Positions 57,430 to 64,000 of a stretch of DNA of 64,000 nucleotides are shown here, one piece after another. The stretch covers positions 2,057,523-2,121,522 of the forward strand of contig NC_054570.1 in assembly GCF_017654505.1 (NCBI RefSeq), in the 5' to 3' direction. The position numbers and the translations under genes are program-made. The notes beneath the pieces are model-generated. The model was not told the DNA's origin, searched no databases, and saw only the letters and a program-made list of their open reading frames with translations. The first letter of the stretch is position 1; the number at the start of each line of letters is the position of its first letter. The DNA comes from Polyodon spathula. Lineage: Eukaryota > Chordata > Actinopteri > Acipenseriformes > Polyodontidae.

Positions 57430-60400
57430 TTTTTTGGAATCGTTTCGTTCCAATTATATTGAGCATATGCAAAGGAAACTCCATGAACGTTCGGTCTAGT
57501 AGTTTATTCCAGGAATAAGGATGAGTTACTACTTGATCAAGTTTAGCATTTACTTGGCAACACTGTGATTCGCTCAGTCACTGTGTCATTTATGAATGAA
57601 ATCAAGCTGGATGCAAACTGAAATACTAACTCTGAAGTAGGTAAAAAAGTTATTCAATGCTATGTATCTCAACATTTGCAGAAGCCCCTCCAAGAGAGGA
57701 CAGACTGCCACCACCCCCAGTTCTGTAGCTGCAGTTTAAGACTGACAGAGTTAATCACAGAATTTAGCTCCAAATCCCATAGCTAAAAGATTCAGGTTAC
57801 ATTAGAATTCATCAGAAAGGTGCGTTGATGGATTTCAATTAGCCTCAGGATGAATTGATCTCGGCTAGGATTTTTGTAAAAGAATGTCCCTGAAATGTTC
57901 TTTCTACTGGAGGCTGTAAGAGTCAAGATTCACTATTATTATTCAAGATGCTTTGTTGGCGTTGGAGTGGCCCCAGGCTAAACGAGACAGGCTTTTGCAT
58001 TAAAAAAAGCATAGATGAGGCTGAGTCTTGGAGCAGCTTCCCAACATGAGTGTCTTTGCTACTGTGGCACCTCCGCGATGTGCACCCACTATCAGGCCTC
58101 TTTTCGAAAGCTGTTAGATCTTTTCCTGTCTCTGTTAGACTGTTTGCGTGAGTGCTGCTCGCACAATTTTGCCATGTTACAGTATTCTTCTTCCTCGAGA
58201 ACATCTTGGTAGAAATGTTTGCATTTCTCAATTTTCCTTTTTATTTTAACCCTTCTCATTATGTCCCTATAAAAGTGTTGGTGTAGATAATCAAAGCTTG
58301 TGAACTAACTCCTAATGGAAATCACTGGCAGCCTCTATGGTATTGGTGGGCTATAGCTAATTAAATAAAGCTCACTGAAATGGAAATCCATTGTGTGCAA
58401 ACTCACGCTAAATGCATAATAACCTGTAATAAAGTGTTCAATAGTTTTCGGTTTTTGTAAATGCCCCCAAGTGGCATAGTCTGGGCTACATAATTAAATT
58501 TAATTCATTTTGACAAGTGATGTGGGGTACATACAGAAACTGCATCTATTTTGGTATGCTGGTACCTAACCATCTGTAAAACATGCATTACATTTCTTTT
58601 GAAAATATTGCATTGTCTTTGAACTCGTTAACCTGCAAAGGGGTTTAGTTTCAAGTCTATTTGTACAGCTTTGAAGCGTAGAAATTAATTTTTAGACGTA
58701 CCATGCACCTTTATCTAGAGGAACCTGTGAGATATTGTACATAATAGTATCTTGACAAAGGAGAAAGCATCAGGAGTTTCTAAACCTATTGCAAACCAAT
58801 CAGTGTTGTAAACAGAAGAGCAGAGTGGCACTGTTGTCAGCAAAGACCTTGTTCAAATCTTGAATTCTTAATGCTTGGTGATGATAGACTTTTAAAGCAA
58901 CAAAGACACTGCCCTTATTGGTTATAGAAAGTCTTAGACCCTGCTTCAATGACAACATTGTCTGTATTGGACATGTCTAGCTTAAGTCTCTTATGCCACA
59001 CAAAGGCTGGTCAATACAACTCCACTGCAATTTAGGGACATGTAGACAGCAACTGATGTCAGTAACAATGACAACTCTACCTAGCAAAGGAAGAGGATCT
59101 CTATAACAGGGGTGGCAAAAGTTGGCCCTTCCACTGCTGGTCTTTGTTCCAACCCTGTTCTAAATTGTTTAATTGACCCAATCAAACCTCCACCCAGACC
59201 CTGAAGTAGTTCATTATATAATTGTACCTGTTAAACAAATCCGGAATGGAATGGCCCTCTAGGATGGTGATTGGAGACCCGTGCTCTGGGTGATGAGAAA
59301 TAGATGTCCAGACATGAAGCATTTACTCAGTTCACCTCGCAGAACTACCACAGTGTAAATTTGCAGTAGTGAACTCGTCTATTGCCACATTCTTATTTTT
59401 CCCATGTGTGTTGAATTCTGGGTTGGCCCACTTGCTATTTTTAAGGTCGCGTTTACCTATTTTGCTTAGAGTTTTTAGCGCCATTTTTAAACAACGTCAT
59501 CTGTTGTGAGGGAAATATTGTGTTGTGAAGGCTGAAAGCCACACACAGGCTGTAACACATACCCAGAGGCTTGAAGTCCCATAGCTCTGTAATTCACTGC
59601 ATTACTGTTAATATAGTGTACAAGTAAAAATAATTCTTTCTGTTCATGGCCAACCTGCCGCAGTGGTGTATTTGGAAATCCGTACAATCTCCCCTCACAG
59701 AGAAGTTTGATATTTTGCAAGTGCAAAAGAACATTTTGAAGCAATCACGGAAATGGGAAAATTGCCAAGATGGTTACCAGGAAACCATTTGGAAGCACTG
59801 TAAACTAGATGGTTGATTCCAATACTTCCAAGCTTCAAATCAATACAGCAAATAGACATCATTTACTGGTGTTGACTGAGGATCGAACTCTAGCCCTCCA
59901 GGTTCCGTGACGTTTTTCTGCCTTGTCTGTTTAAAGAGCTGGGTGCATTCCCAGAGCAGAAAGACCGCTTCGCAGTAGTCAACTCAGTGAACTTCCAGAG
60001 ACAGTTACATATTGCTGCTCTTATGTACTGTTGGGGTTTTAAGGGTTAAACTGTGTTTAAAATAAGGGTTTTAAAGGTTATGTGTTTTGCAATCTGTGCT
60101 ATGAATGTGGAGTTCCATACAGTACAAGAGGCACATTTGTTGTATCAACTTTGGGTTTAATGTTTAATGCACCAGGTTACTGGGGGGGAATTCTGTTAAT
60201 TGCCAATTTTCCCTTTGTCCCTTTGACTGTATTAAGCAATACATATTCTTTCTTCAAAGTACTGGGGAGTTTTGCTTAAATCTCCAATAGGGAAGTTGAT
60301 TTTGTCTTGAGAGCTGCACATTAAAGCCATTCTCCTGGGCAGTTTATTAAGTCAGGGCTCCATCATTTAGCTTTATCTCGGTGCAGACAAGGCTTTTCAA

Positions 60401-60535
60401 TCTTGTTGTTTGTTCTCTGCTCCTGTACTGTGCTTCCAGCCTGCACAGAGCTCAGGGAATGGGAGGAAACAGAACAGTAGATGGCAGGTATTAAATTTTA
60501 ATTGTGATGTGTTGTTTCAGTGGCAACAGTGACCT
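57430..60535. other. No gene seen
   Basis: The longest open frames (57923-58231 minus, 59487-59744 minus, 60082-60279 plus) have no known motif. A decayed repeat related to the 47066 hairpin family is at 59105-59285. Confidence 0.45.
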
Positions 60536-60537
60536 TC

Positions 60538-60581
60538 ACACACACACATACACACACACACACAACTACCAGAGGACTTTT

Positions 60582-60638
<57 letters not shown>
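60538..60638. repeat. (CA)n and (CT)n microsatellites
   Basis: CA tract at 60538-60564 and CT tract at 60583-60635. Confidence 0.9.
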
Positions 60639-60639
<1 letters not shown>

Positions 60640-60749
60640 ACCAGCTTTTACATTAAATGTTTAATCACAATCTTTGGAAACTGACCTATTTTAACAACAA
60701 ATTGCTTTGTGATTTGAAACCTTTAAATGTATATCTTTAATATATCAAT

Positions 60750-61222
60750 ATACACTGCCTGGCAATTTAATTAGGACCTGTACCTAATATTGGGTTGAGC
60801 TAGTGCTTGCCTTGAGCCTTGACACCACAAGACATTGACTCCCCCATGGCGCAGGAAGTTAGAGATATGTTATTCTATTATATCAATATTGATGCAGCTA
60901 GGTAGGCAGAGGGTCTTTATGAGGAATGTGGTTTTCAATTTTGTAGCAAATATTCTCAAATGGATTGAGATCTGGAAGTGGAAGCTCTGAAGTGTCTGTT
61001 ATGCATTGGTAACTATTCATACACAATAATGGCATGGTAGGGTGGTGCACTATAGCCTTGACAGTAGCCACTGCCATCAGGGAACAAGTGCAGCTTTGTA
61101 GGCGGACTTGACCAGCAAGCAATGGTTCAGTAAACTGCTGCATTCTTTTGATCCTTCAGATTTATCAAGGGACCCAGGGAATACCAGGAGAACACAATCC
61201 AATCCGGAAAGGTCCTAATAAA

Positions 61223-61225
<3 letters not shown>
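60750..61225 (-). mobile_element. Decayed DNA transposon with transposase-like fragment
   Basis: Inverted ends: TTTAATTAGGACCTGTACC at the left (60767) and AAAGGTCCTAATAAAGTATA at the right (61207). The minus strand between 61143 and 60898 is open and contains LPDLNPFENICYKIENHI, which resembles the DLNPIENLW motif of Tc1/mariner transposases. Only about 80 codons remain, so it is inactive. Confidence 0.65.

Positions 61226-61271
<46 letters not shown>
61223..61271. repeat. (TA)n microsatellite
   Basis: About 48 bases of TA directly at the right end of the transposon remnant, consistent with insertion into TA repeats. Confidence 0.9.
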
Positions 61272-61274
<3 letters not shown>

Positions 61275-62029
61275 CACAATTTTAAAATAAGAAATTGTCC
61301 AGTGTTGTCAGCTTTTTACAATGTACCACCTCCCGCTGTAAATCCAGCTCAATTTTGAATGCAGCCCCGCAGGCAGTTTCAGAGCCACGATTCTGGCAGA
61401 TCGTATGGAAAATGTCCACAGCACGTGACTGTTCTTGGAGTGCAGGCTCTCGTCTGATGCAGTAACCTGTGGCTTTTCAACCTGTGGGTGCTCAGCAGCT
61501 CCGACTGCCTCAACAGGCTGTGCCCCAGTGAGCTCACCGGCTGTCATAACTCAGCCATAACCAGAAGTACACAGTAGCAAAGTCAGTGCGTTATAAAAGC
61601 TGCATGAAGCATGTGCACAAATCATGCAAGATGCGCTCTGTAGCACTGGCGACTAGGAATAAAGCCGACAATAAGTGGCGTGCAGTTGCTAATATCAGAA
61701 TTCCATTAACATTAAAGTCTATGGGACGGGATTAGTTCTTGGGAAATTGTTGTTAATAACCAAAAGTTATCTTTATCAGGGTTGCTAGTAACTGGCATTT
61801 ATATATATATATATATTGATATATATATATACCTATAATATATATATATATAGATATATCATATAGAATATCATTATATTTCTATCTACCTATCCATTCT
61901 GTTTCAAACCATGGATAGGTAAGACAAAGTTTGGTATTGAGGAAAGGCCATTCTCCCCTACTGGGGGGGAACTAATTTAAAAGCACAGAATCTGCTGTTT
62001 TTTTCAATGTTCCCACTGTTTTAGATCCT

Positions 62030-62145
62030 GCTACGTCACATGGTAGGTGGCTCCACGCATTTATAACTCTGTAAAAAAGTGCTTCCTACCCTTCTGTTCA
62101 AATTGTAGTTTTACTCATCTTCAATTTACGCCCTTGTTTTTCTCG
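62030..62145 (-). mobile_element. CR1-like LINE 3' fragment
   Basis: CTGTAAAAAAGTGCTTCCTA matches the LINE tail at 15378-15400 (GTGTAAAAAAGTGCCTCCTA) with the same order and strand. Confidence 0.65.
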
Positions 62146-62936
62146 TAGGTCATATATTAGATATACAGATATGTGAAAGAATTGTAGCCCTAATATGTTT
62201 ATTAACAGAAAACAAACCCGCTACTAACAATTTGAAGTAAAAACAATCTTTGCAAATTGGATTCCTTTAACAGGGAGGCAGAGGCATTCATACAGATAAA
62301 ATCATTGTGAACGTGGCAGTTTCAGTGTGACCCCGTCCAGCTGAGCCCCAGTCGTCTTCTCTGCTCTCTCACTCGACAGTGTGTGAAGGGATGCTCTGGA
62401 CTGCAGTATTGCAGGGAGGTGTTGACGGGCCATTGCTCTGAGGGCAGGAGGGGGGGCTGGGCATTCACTGTGAGAAAGTGGATTACTGGCCTCTGCCAAA
62501 CGCAGTAATGCTTTCTCATCCTGGACACTGGCGTGCCTATTGGGCTTGTCTCTTCTTATTAAAAGTGCTTAATGAAGCGCTCCCTCTCCCCCTCTCCTTC
62601 TCTCTCCTTCTCTCTCCGTCTCTTTCTTCTCTAAAGTTCACTAGCTTTTGTTTTGCTCATTCATATTTTTCCACCCACTTCATCTCTATTTTGCCATCCC
62701 CTTCCCCCCCCCCCCCCCCCCCCCTTTCCTTCTCTTCTTCGCTTTAGAAACTGTTATTTGAATGCACAAATCTCACAGGAGCTGCCACCTGAAAACGAAT
62801 CCGTTTCCTAACAATGGCAAACGACTCTTGGTTAAATCCAAATTCGGATTTTTAGTCCCAATCAAATTGCATTTGCTAAATATTTTGCTATCTCTGAAAC
62901 GATTGTCCGCTCTTTAAAAAAGAGGACGTGAGAAAA

Positions 62937-62980
<44 letters not shown>

Positions 62981-64000
62981 TCCCTCAAGTGCAGCCCAAA
63001 ATATCTCTTGAATGCTAATGCAGAAGAAATTCCCAACCCACAGGACTAGAAACCAGCACATCCTTGCTGAAGCCGACAGAAACACAGAACATGTTTGCAA
63101 CCGCTCTGTTCTATTTTATATCTGAGACTGGAAATTGAATTCAATGGAAAAGGAAATGCAGAGATGTGGAAAGCTTCACTGACATGTAATTGATTGCCAC
63201 TTTGATGCCTTGCGTACTAATGTCAGAGATTGTGTTCAATTTGCTCCCTATTGACTTGCAGGCTTATGGAACGAAGAGCACATCGGTTTAATAAACGGCA
63301 TGCCATATTTATTCATTAGCTGATTAACAAAACCATGCTTTAAGCTGAACTACATGACCTTTACTGTGTTTAGAACATTGCCTACCGCCAGTCACTACCT
63401 TGCTATGACAGGGAGGGTCCTGTTCTGTGCTGCACTTTGGAGAGAATTCCTTGTGAAATATCCCGCATTCCATTTCATATTTTATGCATTTTTTTAATAC
63501 AGTGCTTGTCTGCTTGAGGCAATCCGGAGTAGTTTCTAATATACAATGGACCAATCCAAAGGAATAGCACAGCTTTAAGGTCTGTGTTTTATTTGCATCT
63601 TTTTTTATGCTATTCAATTGCGTTGGTCAACATAATCCAACTATGCCCTTAGATGGGGAGTAACGTGCACCCCTAAACCCTAACCCGAACTCTAAGCCCC
63701 CCCTCCCACCCCCGAGCATGAATTTCAACCCTGGTCCTGAAGTATTCCCAAGACACAGCTTTTTTGTCTTAATCAATCTTTCTTTTAATTTGTATTGCAG
63801 TCTGATGACTCACTGTAGCTGCTCACAGCTTCAGGTCTCTGAGACTGTCTGTAAGTGCTGTATTGTGCACTTGAAACCAATGCATGTTTAAAACAAATAA
63901 TTAGTCCTCGGTTTAAATCGAAAAAATGTGGACAGTTAGGGGCACTTAATCACAATGTAACGGTAATATGTTGCTCCATTTTCCTGTGGAGAGGGAATGG
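62146..64000. other. No gene seen at right edge
   Basis: Contains a C- and CT-rich stretch (62575-62735, with about 20 cytosines at 62705), a poly(A) run (62945-62975) and short CCCTAA-like units at 63673-63690. No exon recognised. Confidence 0.45.

Noticed and set aside
60898..61143. 81-codon minus-strand frame as a gene
   Set aside because: Carries a decayed DLNP-FEN transposase motif within a transposon remnant bounded by inverted ends.
37096..64000. Expected MAG/CD22-type Ig genes, which follow HAMP in human
   Set aside because: I looked for Ig-domain exons (Cys...Trp...Tyr-x-Cys with phase-1 splice sites) and found none in this stretch.

Overview
The window is vertebrate nuclear DNA, most likely from a ray-finned fish. 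The genes have spliced, GT-AG, multi-exon structures. The hepcidin peptide has the fish-style QSHLS start. SINE/L2-tail, CR1-like LINE, Tc1-like and fold-back repeats crowd every intron and spacer. The repeat mix and the decayed ETFB copy would fit a polyploid non-teleost such as a sturgeon or paddlefish, but that is an inference and nothing here proves the species.

Layout. LIM2 (lens membrane protein, minus strand, two coding exons at 650-799 and 1841-2061; the rest is off the left edge or lost). VSIG10L (minus strand, 13 coding exons, 5297-15012), which I could reconstruct completely as an 886-residue receptor: signal peptide, seven Ig-like domains, one fibronectin III domain, one membrane segment and a short tyrosine-containing tail. 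A CR1-like LINE fragment (about 15280-16420, minus). A decayed ETFB (minus, only exons 3 and 4 left, 17907-18476). USF2 (plus, 10 coding exons, 20655-30582, complete 309-residue bHLH-leucine-zipper factor). HAMP (hepcidin, plus), with a recognisable promoter near 34500-34606 and two intact coding exons (35194-35277 and 36500-36604). I cannot find its signal-peptide exon. From about 37.1 kb to the end (27 kb) I see no supportable gene. That part holds microsatellites, a 1.1-kb 13-bp minisatellite, long palindromes, Tc1-like remnants and telomere-like tracts inside a dispersed repeat.

How the genes relate. In human, USF2-HAMP lies in 19q13.12, while VSIG10L-ETFB-LIM2 lies in 19q13.41. Here the two sets are one block, which suggests an ancestral linkage. 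USF proteins bind CACGTG E-boxes and are known to act on mammalian hepcidin promoters. This window shows a CACGTG about 94 bp before the HAMP TATA box and another about 115 bp before the USF2 start codon. The spacer between USF2 and HAMP carries three CCAAT boxes spaced exactly 32 bp apart.

Main points for a second look: hepcidin without a visible leader exon; the 32-bp-phased CCAAT array; telomere-like tracts that travel within a mobile repeat; the missing disulfide cysteines in the first VSIG10L domain; the ETFB remnant; and several near-perfect palindromes.
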